Below are positions 46,677-53,626 of a stretch of 57,786 nt of DNA, one piece after another; positions within the stretch are counted from its first letter, which is position 1; every line of letters starts with the position of its first letter. The notes beneath the pieces are model-generated. The model was not told where the DNA came from, did no database searches, and saw only the letters and a program-made list of their open reading frames with translations. Source of the DNA: an uncultured Oscillospiraceae bacterium (GTDB lineage Bacteria > Bacillota > Clostridia > Oscillospirales > Oscillospiraceae); the NCBI GenBank assembly GCA_934589065.1, contig CAKTNN010000013.1, positions 1-57,786 of the forward strand, read 5' to 3'. The translations under genes were made by a program, and so were the position numbers.

Positions 46677-47828
46677 TTACTCCGTCACCCGGAATACCCG
46701 CTGGCGTTCTGCCTGGGTGGGGCTTTCCATCCCGTTCCGGCAGAATAGTCCGTAGAGCATATTGGCTCTTTTTTCCAGCGCAGAATAGGCAGAGTTTTCC
46801 TGCCGCCCAAGGGGCCTGTATAGGCCCTCTTTTTTATTTTTCCCCAGGGCTTCCCGCCCCAAGTCGTCAAAGCCCAGAATCCGGCAGTAGGGGGCGGGGG
46901 AGGCGAGCATGGTCGCATCGATGCCCAGATAGGCGCACAGCACCATCCGGTTCAGCCGGGTGCGGGTGTAGCGCTTGGTTTTCACCGCCTCCAGAATTTC
47001 TTCCAGGCTGCCTTCTTCCCGGCAGGCGTGCATCAGCCTGCGCCACAGCCCTTCCGAGCCGTAGGGCAGGGCCTCAAATTCCCCGTCCGTCATGGTGCGC
47101 AGCCGGTAGAGCAGGGCCTTTTCCCCGGATAGAAGGGTGTGAACCGGCGCATTCTGAAAAAGGGAAAAGGCTTCCCGGGTGGTGTAGGGCTGAATGCGCT
47201 TGCCTTCCGTCAAAAGAATGCGCAGGGCCGTGGCGGAGGGATTTTCTTTGTCAGGGCCCTGTGCGTGGTAGTCCCCGGGTCGCCGGATGGGAAGCATCTT
47301 CATGGGGCTGTTCTGCTGCAAAAGCGCCTTGGTGTATTCCACCGCCAGAATGTCGTTGGGCTTCTCTACGGGGCTATTCTGCAACCCCATTTCCACCAAA
47401 GCCTGGGCCCTGGCGGCAGGAAAGCTGACGCCCGTTTGCAGGGCCTGCCGGAGCTTTTGGGAAAACTCCGGGGATAGGAGGGCCTGGGCGGTGGACAGCA
47501 GGCCGGATGCGTCTCCCGATTCCATGCCGAAGCACAGGTAGCCGCAGATTGGGCTCAGCAGGGCTACCCCCCCTTGGGCGAAGCCCTCGGCAGAGGATAG
47601 GCTGGCATTCACCGGCATTTCAAGCACCAGGTTTGCCCCGGATAGAAGGGCGGCCTTTGCCCGGGCCATCCTGTCAAAGATTGCCGGCTCTCCCCGCTGG
47701 ACATAGCTGCCGCTCATCAGGCACACGATGGTGGTATCAGCTCCCAATCGCTGCCGGATCTGGGCAAACTGGCTGGCGTGCCCCAGATGAAAGGGGTTAT
47801 ATTCGCAAATAATGCCAACACAAGCCAA
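46677..47828 (-). CDS. tmcAL: tRNA(Met) cytidine acetate ligase
   Basis: 383 residues from TTG 47828 (GGAGG seven bases upstream; no ATG nearby in frame). TmcAL, the former YlbM, activates acetate with ATP and acetylates C34 of elongator tRNA-Met. The nucleotidyltransferase signature GIICEYNPFHLGHASQF has the HxGH motif; SGSYVQRGEPAIFDRMARAK, LVLEMPVNASLSSAEGFAQG and KPNDILAVEYTKAL are family landmarks. The use of acetate makes its position next to acetate kinase notable, though the two genes are divergent. The C-terminus is helical. Confidence 0.92.
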   Translation of the reverse strand: MACVGIICEYNPFHLGHASQFAQIRQRLGADTTIVCLMSGSYVQRGEPAIFDRMARAKAALLSGANLVLEMPVNASLSSAEGFAQGGVALLSPICGYLCFGMESGDASGLLSTAQALLSPEFSQKLRQALQTGVSFPAARAQALVEMGLQNSPVEKPNDILAVEYTKALLQQNSPMKMLPIRRPGDYHAQGPDKENPSATALRILLTEGKRIQPYTTREAFSLFQNAPVHTLLSGEKALLYRLRTMTDGEFEALPYGSEGLWRRLMHACREEGSLEEILEAVKTKRYTRTRLNRMVLCAYLGIDATMLASPAPYCRILGFDDLGREALGKNKKEGLYRPLGRQENSAYSALEKRANMLYGLFCRNGMESPTQAERQRVFRVTE

Positions 47829-47867
47829 AGTTTTTCCTCCAATTTGAAAAAATTTTCCTGTTAGGGG

Positions 47868-47896
47868 TTGAGAAAACAGGAAAGATGAAATATAAT
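47868..47896 (+). promoter_or_regulatory. Promoter of ackA
   Basis: TTGAGA (47868-47873), 17 bp, perfect TATAAT (47891-47896). About 60 bp of leader precede the start codon. The tmcAL promoter must lie in the same gap on the other strand; TGA-TATGAT and TGA-TATTAT are candidates. Confidence 0.8.
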
Positions 47897-47958
47897 ATCA
47901 CCGTTATCATATCACAGTTCTCTGAAAATGAAAACATTATTTTTAGGAGGAGATTCCA

Positions 47959-49152
47959 ATGAACGTTTTGATTATCAACGCTGGCAGTTCTTCCCTGAAG
48001 TACCAGCTCATGAATCCTGAAACCGGTGATGTCGCCGCCAAGGGCCTGTGCGAGCGTATCTATATTGACGGACGCCTGACCCACAAGGTTGGCGACAAGA
48101 AGGTTGTCAAGGATATCCCCATGCCTTCTCATTCCGAGGCCATTTCCGCTGTTTTGGATATTCTGGTTGACCCCGTTGACGGCGTTATCAAGTCCGTAGA
48201 CGAAATCGATGCCGTCGGTCACCGTGTGCTCCATGGCGGCATGGAGTTCTCCGACTCCTGCATCATCAACGACGAGGTCATCAAGGCCATCGAGAAGTGC
48301 ATCCCCCTGGGCCCCCTGCATAACCCCGCAAACCTGATGGGTATCCGTGCCTGCCAGGCCGTTATGCCCAACACCCCCCAGGTTGCCGTATTCGATACCG
48401 CTTTCCACATGACCATGCCCCCCAAGGCTTACCGCTATGCCATTCCCAAGGAATACTACGTCAATGACGATATCCGCCGCTATGGCTTCCACGGCACTTC
48501 CCACAAGTATGTGGCAAAGCGCACCGCAGAGCTGGTAGGCAAGAAGAACTTCAAGATGGTCAACTGCCACCTGGGCAACGGCTCTTCTCTGTCCGCCATC
48601 AAGGACGGCAAGTGCGTAGATACTTCCATGGGCCTGAGCCCTCTGGCTGGCGTGCCTATGGGCACTCGCTCCGGCGATATCGATGCCTGCGTGGTGCAGT
48701 TTATCTGCAATAAGTACAACATGAGCGTGGACGATTGCCTGACCATGCTGAACAAGAAGTCCGGTATGCTGGCTCTGTCCGGCGTTTCCTCCGACTTCCG
48801 TGATCTGAACGACGGCGCAGAGGCCGGCAACGCAGACTGCCAGCTGGCTCTGGACAAGTTCGCTTACGAGGTCGCCAAGTATGTGGGCGCTTATGCCGCT
48901 GCTCTGAACGGCATTGATGTGCTGACCTTCACCGCCGGTGTTGGCGAAAACGACTGCGTTGTCCGTAAGATGGTCTGCGACTATCTGGGCTTCATGGGCG
49001 TCAAGCTGGATCCCGAGCTGAACAACAGCCGCGGCAAGGAGATGGTTATCTCCACCCCCGATTCCAAGGTTCAGGTTTGGGTTGTTCCCACCAACGAAGA
49101 GCTGATGATCGCTCAGGATACCGCCGAGCTGGTCAACGCTGCCAAGAAGTAA
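47959..49152 (+). CDS. ackA: Acetate kinase
   Basis: 397 residues. Makes ATP from acetyl phosphate at the end of acetate fermentation. Visible: VLIINAGSSSLKYQL, DAVGHRVLHGG, FDTAFHMTMP, RRYGFHGTSHKYVAKR, NCHLGNGSSLSAIKDG and FTAGVGENDCVVRKMVC, all as in active enzymes. AGGAGG lies upstream of the ATG at 47959. Codon use is more biased than its neighbours, in keeping with high expression. No pta gene is adjacent, so the acetyl-phosphate source is coded elsewhere. Confidence 0.98.
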   Translation: MNVLIINAGSSSLKYQLMNPETGDVAAKGLCERIYIDGRLTHKVGDKKVVKDIPMPSHSEAISAVLDILVDPVDGVIKSVDEIDAVGHRVLHGGMEFSDSCIINDEVIKAIEKCIPLGPLHNPANLMGIRACQAVMPNTPQVAVFDTAFHMTMPPKAYRYAIPKEYYVNDDIRRYGFHGTSHKYVAKRTAELVGKKNFKMVNCHLGNGSSLSAIKDGKCVDTSMGLSPLAGVPMGTRSGDIDACVVQFICNKYNMSVDDCLTMLNKKSGMLALSGVSSDFRDLNDGAEAGNADCQLALDKFAYEVAKYVGAYAAALNGIDVLTFTAGVGENDCVVRKMVCDYLGFMGVKLDPELNNSRGKEMVISTPDSKVQVWVVPTNEELMIAQDTAELVNAAKK

Positions 49153-49451
49153 TTTTGCATCTACCCGTGAGCCGGAAAGCAGATTGTTGAGGCTGCACCT
49201 CCCGCCTAAGAATTTCACAAGGGGCATCGGCCCATGGACGAAGGGAATTCTTGGATAGGATGGCCTGTTCCCGGCTGCCTTTCCGGTGTGATAATCTCCC
49301 AAAGTCAACTGTCATTGCGAACCTGTGCCGCAGCACGGGTGTGGCAATCCCCCGGTTAGAAATAACACCTTTTGGGGGATTGCCGCGCCGGCTAAGGCGC
49401 TGACTCACAATGACAGTTTTTTCGGCAGTTCTATTTTGAAAGGAACGAACT
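49153..49451. repeat. Gap between ackA and pepT with inverted repeat and B elements
   Basis: A stem AAGAATT / AATTCTT (about 49208-49252) brackets a loop with GGGCATCGGCCCATGG, a possible weak ackA terminator. From 49310 a B element (TCATTGCGAACC ... GTGTGGCAATC, to 49349) is followed by GGGGGATTGCCGCGCCGGC (49375) and ACAATGAC (49414), a degenerate head-to-head pair. No promoter for pepT was recognised. Confidence 0.6.
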
Positions 49452-50657
49452 ATGGAAACAGTTGTACAGCGCTTTTTGCGCTATGTAAGCATGGATACCA
49501 CCTCGGATGAGTTTTCCGACACCTGCCCCTCCACCCCCAATCAGAAAAAGCTGGGGAAAATCCTTGCGGAAGAGATGCGCGCCATGGGCATTCTGGATGC
49601 CAAGATGGACGAAAACGGCTATGTGTACGGCACCGTCCCCGGGGACGAGAGCCTGCCCACCGTTGGCCTCATTGCCCACATGGATACCGCCCCGGATGCC
49701 AGCGGCGCAGATATCAAGCCTAAGGTGGTTTTCTACCAGGGCGGGGATATCCTTTTGAATCCGGAGAAGGATATCTGGCTGCGGGAATCGGAATATGAGT
49801 CCCTGAAACGGAATCACGGCAAGCACCTGATTGTCACCGACGGAACCACCCTCTTGGGGGCGGACGATAAGGCAGGCGTGGCGGAAATTCTCACCGCCGC
49901 CCAGGAGCTTCTGACCCAGGGAGGGAAGCACGCAACCCTGAAAATCGGCTTTACCCCGGATGAGGAGATCGGACGGGGCGCTGACCGGTTTGATCTCCCT
50001 TATTTCGGCGCAGACTATGCCTACACCGCCGACGGCGGCACGGTAGGGGAGCTGGAATATGAGAATTTCAATGCCGCCTCTGCCAAGGTTACGGTGCACG
50101 GGCTGAATATCCACCCCGGTTCTGCCAAAAATAAAATGGTCAATTCCCAGTATATCGCCATGGAGTTCCAGAGCCTGCTGCCCCAGGCCCAGAAGCCGGA
50201 GTATACCGAGGACCACGAGGGCTTTCTCCATCTGACGGATATGCAGGGCACGGTAGAAAACAGCGTCCTGCGCTATATTGTCCGGGATCATGACAAGGGC
50301 CTGTTTGAAAAAAAGAAGCAGCTGATGAAGGATGCTGCCCGGTTCCTCAACGAAAAGTACGGCGAAGGCACGGTAGAGCTGACGGTGACGGACAGCTACT
50401 ACAATATGCTGGAAAAGATTCAGCCCCATATTGAAATCGTGGAGCGGGCCAAGCGGGCCATGGAGTCCGTGGGCATGGCCCCCAAAACCGTCCCCGTCCG
50501 CGGCGGTACGGATGGTGCCCGGCTGTCCTACGAGGGGCTGCCCTGTCCCAACCTGTGCACCGGCGGCGAAAACTACCATGGGCGGTTTGAGTATATCCCC
50601 GTAGAGGATATGGAGCAGTGCTGCCGGATGCTGGTTGCCCTGCTGCGGATGGAGTAA
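49452..50657 (+). CDS. pepT: Peptidase T (tripeptidase)
   Basis: 401 residues. M20 zinc aminopeptidase that takes the N-terminal residue off tripeptides in the cytoplasm. Metal-site motifs are in order: GLIAHMDTAPD (His/Asp), LLGADDKAGVAEIL (bridging Asp), TPDEEIGRGADRF (Glu-Glu), AYTADGG (Asp) and a late His in GENYHGRFEY. The dimerisation domain insert (VHGLNIHPGSAKNKMVNS) is typical of PepT. AAAGGAA lies upstream of the ATG. Single-gene unit. Confidence 0.97.
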   Translation: METVVQRFLRYVSMDTTSDEFSDTCPSTPNQKKLGKILAEEMRAMGILDAKMDENGYVYGTVPGDESLPTVGLIAHMDTAPDASGADIKPKVVFYQGGDILLNPEKDIWLRESEYESLKRNHGKHLIVTDGTTLLGADDKAGVAEILTAAQELLTQGGKHATLKIGFTPDEEIGRGADRFDLPYFGADYAYTADGGTVGELEYENFNAASAKVTVHGLNIHPGSAKNKMVNSQYIAMEFQSLLPQAQKPEYTEDHEGFLHLTDMQGTVENSVLRYIVRDHDKGLFEKKKQLMKDAARFLNEKYGEGTVELTVTDSYYNMLEKIQPHIEIVERAKRAMESVGMAPKTVPVRGGTDGARLSYEGLPCPNLCTGGENYHGRFEYIPVEDMEQCCRMLVALLRME

Positions 50658-50664
50658 CCCCATC

Positions 50665-50690
50665 AAAAATGCCTAAGTGATGGCATTTTT
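50665..50690 (+). terminator. Terminator of pepT
   Basis: A 9-bp stem AAAAATGCC / GGCATTTTT with an 8-nt loop, eight bases after the stop. Confidence 0.85.
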
Positions 50691-50733
50691 GTGGAAAACT
50701 GGTGGATATTTACACATCCTTCACATTCGGCAC

Positions 50734-50762
50734 TTGCTTTTTTGGGGCCAAGCCGCTATACT
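50734..50762 (+). promoter_or_regulatory. Promoter of the small acidic-tailed membrane protein
   Basis: TTGCTT (50734-50739), 17 bp, TATACT (50757-50762). Confidence 0.65.
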
Positions 50763-50832
50763 ATATTCAGCTTCTAAAGAGATGGCCTCCGGAAAACCGG
50801 AGCTGCCCAATTTAACAATCGGAGGAATCGTT

Positions 50833-51135
50833 ATGAAAACGCTCAACGCCATTGTAAAAGTTCTTGCCGCTCTGGCAGCCGTAGCCGGTGCAATTTATGT
50901 CATCGCCGCTTACGGGGATAAGATCGTTGCCTGGGCAAAGCGCGTCATCGGCTGCTGCCCCTGGGACGAAGGCATGGAGGAGGAAGCTCCCGCTGCCGAA
51001 ACTCCCGCAGCTCCTGCAGAAGAGCCTGTAAAGGAAGAGGCTCCCGCAGAAGAGACTCCTGCTGAAGTACCCGCCGAAGCGCCCGCTGCCGAAGACGATG
51101 CTCCCGTTGCCAGCGAAGAGGATTTTGAAGGTTAA
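50833..51135 (+). CDS. Small membrane protein with acidic Pro/Ala/Glu repeat tail
   Basis: 100 residues from ATG 50833 (GGAGG seven bases upstream); the frame stays open to 50677 across the promoter and should not be used. One N-terminal membrane helix (about 6-28; IVKVLAALAAVAGAIYVIAA), an amphipathic segment GDKIVAWAKRVIGCCPWDEG with a Cys pair, and a tail of PAEE/APAE-type repeats ending in EEDFEG. Own promoter and terminator make it a real gene. I do not recognise a characterised family; small YtxH-like envelope proteins have similar form. Function unknown. Confidence 0.8.
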   Translation: MKTLNAIVKVLAALAAVAGAIYVIAAYGDKIVAWAKRVIGCCPWDEGMEEEAPAAETPAAPAEEPVKEEAPAEETPAEVPAEAPAAEDDAPVASEEDFEG

Positions 51136-51141
51136 TTCGTT

Positions 51142-51176
51142 AGGCCGCTCCACTTTTGGAGCGGCCTTATTTTTTC
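51142..51176 (+). terminator. Terminator of the small membrane protein gene
   Basis: An 11-bp perfect stem AGGCCGCTCCA / TGGAGCGGCCT, 4-nt loop, then TATTTTTTCT. Confidence 0.92.
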
Positions 51177-51202
51177 TCCTTTTGAGCGCATTCTTCAATA
51201 CC

Positions 51203-51297
51203 TTCGCCATTGCTTTTCCAGTGCGCACACTGGAAAAACAATGACGAAGCGCGCAGCGCCTTGCCTTCCCTAGTAGGGAAGGTGGCGCGGCGAAGCC
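51203..51297. repeat. Truncated B and family A fragments
   Basis: CCATTGCTTTTCCAGTGCGCACACTGG..AATGACG (51207-51246) is a B hairpin without its outer arm, followed by the first ~45 bp of family A (CGCCTTGCCTTCCCTAGTAG, 51257 onwards) joined to GGCGAAGCC. Confidence 0.7.
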
Positions 51298-51328
51298 AAA
51301 AAATCCCCGCCGGTGCGTTCCGGCGGGG
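51298..51328 (-). terminator. Terminator of the ECF S-component gene
   Basis: Stem CCCCGCCGG / CCGGCGGGG (51305-51328), 6-nt loop; on the minus strand it is followed by ATTTTTT (51298-51304). Confidence 0.88.
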
Positions 51329-51343
51329 AAAAGAAGGGGAGCC

Positions 51344-51907
51344 TTATTCCAAGGAGATGTGGTTCTTGTCCAGGGCTTTGCGAATGGCAATGCCCAGAAC
51401 GGGTGCAAAGATCACGGCAACCGCTGCATTGAAGATGGTTGCAGGCAGCTTGGCAACCACGCTGAGCATTGCGGCATCGGCAGTCAGGCCGCCAAGGAAC
51501 AGGCCCTTGTAGAAGTAGGTCTTTGCCAGGTACAGCACGGCATAGGTGATCGCGGCGGCGAGGGTCGCCAGCAGAGCCTTTCCGTAGCCCCAGTTTTTGC
51601 TGCCCTGCCAGGCAATCAGACCGGCAACCAGGCCGTAAGCACCCTTGGTCAGGAAGGTGATCCAGCACTCGTCAACGTAAGAGCTCATGATGTCGAACAG
51701 GAAAGAACCCAGGCCGGCAGCCAGTCCGCCCAGCCAGGGCCCCAGCATCAGGCCGGACAGGGCGCAGAAGATATTGCCCAGATGGAAGGCGGTGTTGCCG
51801 CCGATGGATACGGGCAGCTGCACCCGCAGGGCGGAGCCCACAATGGTCAGGGCAGCCATGAGTGCCGTGAGCACCAAGCGCTTTGTGGTGATGGTTTGTT
51901 TCTTCAT
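51344..51907 (-). CDS. ECF transporter S component
   Basis: 187 residues, six membrane helices. Start KKQTITTKRLVLTALMAALTIV holds the ALMAAL-type pattern with which S components meet the energising unit; NTAFHLGNIFCALSGLMLGP and GPWLGGLAAGLGSFLFDIMS follow. S components bind vitamins or similar compounds and borrow the shared EcfA-A'-T module coded elsewhere. The substrate is unclear (folate-, queuosine-precursor- and other-type S components look alike at this level). ATG 51907 has GGAGG eight bases upstream; the frame extends to 52006 across the promoter. No riboswitch was recognised in front. Confidence 0.88.
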   Translation of the reverse strand: MKKQTITTKRLVLTALMAALTIVGSALRVQLPVSIGGNTAFHLGNIFCALSGLMLGPWLGGLAAGLGSFLFDIMSSYVDECWITFLTKGAYGLVAGLIAWQGSKNWGYGKALLATLAAAITYAVLYLAKTYFYKGLFLGGLTADAAMLSVVAKLPATIFNAAVAVIFAPVLGIAIRKALDKNHISLE

Positions 51908-51937
51908 TTTCCATTCCTCCCGGAAATTGATAGTGCC

Positions 51938-51946
51938 ATTATAGCA
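51938..51946 (-). promoter_or_regulatory. Extended -10 promoter of the ECF S-component gene
   Basis: On the minus strand TGC-TATAAT (51938-51946), perfect extended -10; no convincing -35. Confidence 0.55.
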
Positions 51947-52034
51947 ATATCTGGCTACAAAAAAAGTATCAGAATAGGAATGAAAAATAAGGCCAGAATT
52001 CTGCAAAATGGTAAAGATTGTGTCAGGATAGACC

Positions 52035-52063
52035 TATACATCCGGCGGGAAAGATGGTATAAT
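52035..52063 (+). promoter_or_regulatory. Promoter of nagB
   Basis: TATACA (52035-52040), 17 bp, perfect TATAAT (52058-52063) with TGG before it. Confidence 0.65.
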
Positions 52064-52110
52064 GCCATTATAAGGATACCCAATAAAATATAATACAGAA
52101 GGGGATTATT

Positions 52111-52848
52111 ATGAGACTGATTTGCGCCAAAGACTACGCAGATGTCAGCCGGAAGGCTGCCAACATCATTGCTGCCCAGATTCAGCTGAAGCCCGATTGC
52201 GTCCTGGGCCTGGCTACCGGCAGCAGCCCTGTGGGAACCTACAAGGAGCTGATTGCCAAGTACGAAAGCGGTGACCTGGACTTCTCTCAGGTTCGCACCG
52301 TGAACCTGGATGAGTATGTGGGCCTGACCAAGGATCATGACCAGAGCTATGCCTACTTTATGCGCACCAACCTCTTTGACCATGTGAACATCGACCAGGC
52401 CAACTGCAATATTCCCAATGGCATGAACTCCGATGCTCAGGCAGAGTGCGCCCGTTACGATGCCGTGATCGATGCCTTCGGCGGTGCAGACCTGCAGCTG
52501 CTGGGCCTGGGCCCCAACGGTCACATCGGCTTTAACGAGCCTGCAGAGGCCTTTGTAAAGAGCACCAACAAGGTGGAGCTGACCAAGGCTACCATTGATG
52601 CCAACGCCCGGTTCTTTGCCAGCCGTGAGGATGTGCCCAAGTATGCTTACACCATGGGCATCGGCTCCATCATGAAGGCAAAGCGGGTCCTGCTGGTGGT
52701 CAACGGCAAGGCCAAGGCCCAGGCTGTGAAGGATTGCTTCTTTGGCCCCATCAAGCCCCAGGCTCCCGGCTCCATCCTGCAGCTGCACCCCGACTTCACC
52801 CTGGTGGCAGACGAGGAAGCTCTGTCCCTGGTAAAGGATCAGCTGTAA
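52111..52848 (+). CDS. nagB: Glucosamine-6-phosphate deaminase
   Basis: 245 residues, the short Gram-positive form without the allosteric C-terminus. Converts glucosamine 6-phosphate to fructose 6-phosphate and ammonia, in amino-sugar use. Visible: LGLATGSSPVGTYKELI (phosphate loop), RTVNLDEYVGL with the catalytic Asp, LLGLGPNGHIGFNEPAEAF with the ring-opening His, and TMGIGSIMKAKRVLLVVNGK. AAGGGG precedes the ATG. No nagA or transporter lies beside it. Closed by a strong terminator. Confidence 0.97.
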   Translation: MRLICAKDYADVSRKAANIIAAQIQLKPDCVLGLATGSSPVGTYKELIAKYESGDLDFSQVRTVNLDEYVGLTKDHDQSYAYFMRTNLFDHVNIDQANCNIPNGMNSDAQAECARYDAVIDAFGGADLQLLGLGPNGHIGFNEPAEAFVKSTNKVELTKATIDANARFFASREDVPKYAYTMGIGSIMKAKRVLLVVNGKAKAQAVKDCFFGPIKPQAPGSILQLHPDFTLVADEEALSLVKDQL

Positions 52849-52868
52849 TACCAAGATAGCGTAAAAAG

Positions 52869-52913
52869 GAACTGCATCCGGGCCCTCGGGGCTTTGATGC
52901 AGTTCTTTTTCTT
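52869..52913 (+). terminator. Terminator of nagB
   Basis: A 10-bp stem GAACTGCATC / GATGCAGTTC (52869-52878, 52896-52905), 17-nt loop, then TTTTTCTT. Confidence 0.88.
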
Positions 52914-52937
52914 CATAATTATTTTACGTCTGATAGA

Positions 52938-52972
52938 TTGACTATGCAATGCAGAGTGCATATAATATATGC
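52938..52972 (+). promoter_or_regulatory. Promoter and operator of the toxin-antitoxin operon
   Basis: TTGACT (52938-52943), 17 bp, perfect TATAAT (52961-52966). Two inverted repeats overlap it: ATGCA-GAG-TGCAT (52949-52961) in the spacer and the perfect 15-bp GCATATAATATATGC (52958-52972) covering the -10. They are fitting sites for the ribbon-helix-helix antitoxin to repress its own operon. Confidence 0.75.
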
Positions 52973-52998
52973 AAATAAACGGAAAAGGAGCATAGACT

Positions 52999-53271
52999 AT
53001 GGCAACTACCAATTTCAGTGTTCGTATGGATAGCGATATCAAGAGAGAGTGTGAAGCGCTCTATGGAGAGTTGGGCATGAACCTGACTACTGCTATCAAC
53101 GTTTTTTTGCGGCAGTCCCTTCGGGTGGGCGGCCTTCCCTTTGAAGTCAGACTGGATGGGCCCAATAAAGAAACCATCGCGGCAATGCTGGAGGCCGAAA
53201 AAATTGCCCATGACCCCAGTGTGCCCCATTATTCGGATGTGGAAGAGGCGCTTCGGGAGCTGAAAAAATGA
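52999..53271 (+). CDS. RelB/DinJ-family antitoxin
   Basis: 90 residues. N-terminal ribbon-helix-helix DNA-binding part (TNFSVRMDSDIKRECEALYGELGMNL...INVFLRQSL) and a C-terminal toxin-binding tail rich in charge (EAEKIAHDPSVPHYSDVEEA). AAAAGGAG precedes the ATG. It overlaps the toxin gene by four bases (ATGA), the usual coupling in such operons. It should neutralise the toxin and bind the inverted repeats over the promoter. Confidence 0.93.
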   Translation: MATTNFSVRMDSDIKRECEALYGELGMNLTTAINVFLRQSLRVGGLPFEVRLDGPNKETIAAMLEAEKIAHDPSVPHYSDVEEALRELKK

Positions 53272-53549
53272 GCTTGGAAATTGTCTGGACAACGCAATTC
53301 AAAAAGGATTACAAGCTTGCCATGAAGCGCCGGAAGGATATCCAATTGCTGGATGATATTATCCGTACCCTTTCCAGGGGGCAGGCGCTGCCGGAAAAGA
53401 ACCGAGATCATCCGCTTACTGGGGAGTGGAGCGGGCACAGGGAATGTCATATTCTGCCGGATTGGCTTCTGGTATACCGGATTGATGACGGTGTGCTGGT
53501 GCTGACCTTGGTTCGGACAGGGTCTCACAGCGATTTGTTCGGGAAATGA
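53268..53549 (+). CDS. YafQ/RelE-family mRNA interferase toxin
   Basis: 93 residues. RelE-fold ribosome-dependent endoribonuclease. YafQ-type active-site residues are all present: DHPLTGEW (His), HRECHILPDWLLVYR (His and Asp) and the final RTGSHSDLFGK (His). The toxin therefore looks intact. Start coupled to the antitoxin stop. Ends at a long-stem bidirectional terminator shared with glgA. Confidence 0.93.
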   Translation: MSLEIVWTTQFKKDYKLAMKRRKDIQLLDDIIRTLSRGQALPEKNRDHPLTGEWSGHRECHILPDWLLVYRIDDGVLVLTLVRTGSHSDLFGK

Positions 53550-53550
53550 G

Positions 53551-53624
53551 AAAAGCAACTGCAAAGAAACGTGCTATGTAAGCCGAGTTTACGGCGGCGC
53601 GTCCTTTGCAGTTGCTTTTTCTTT
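53551..53624. terminator. Long bidirectional terminator between the toxin gene and glgA
   Basis: A 16-bp perfect inverted repeat AAAAGCAACTGCAAAG (53551-53566) and its complement (53604-53619) with a 37-nt loop, followed by TTTTTCTTTC. The loop is unusually long. Confidence 0.8.
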
Positions 53625-53626
53625 CT

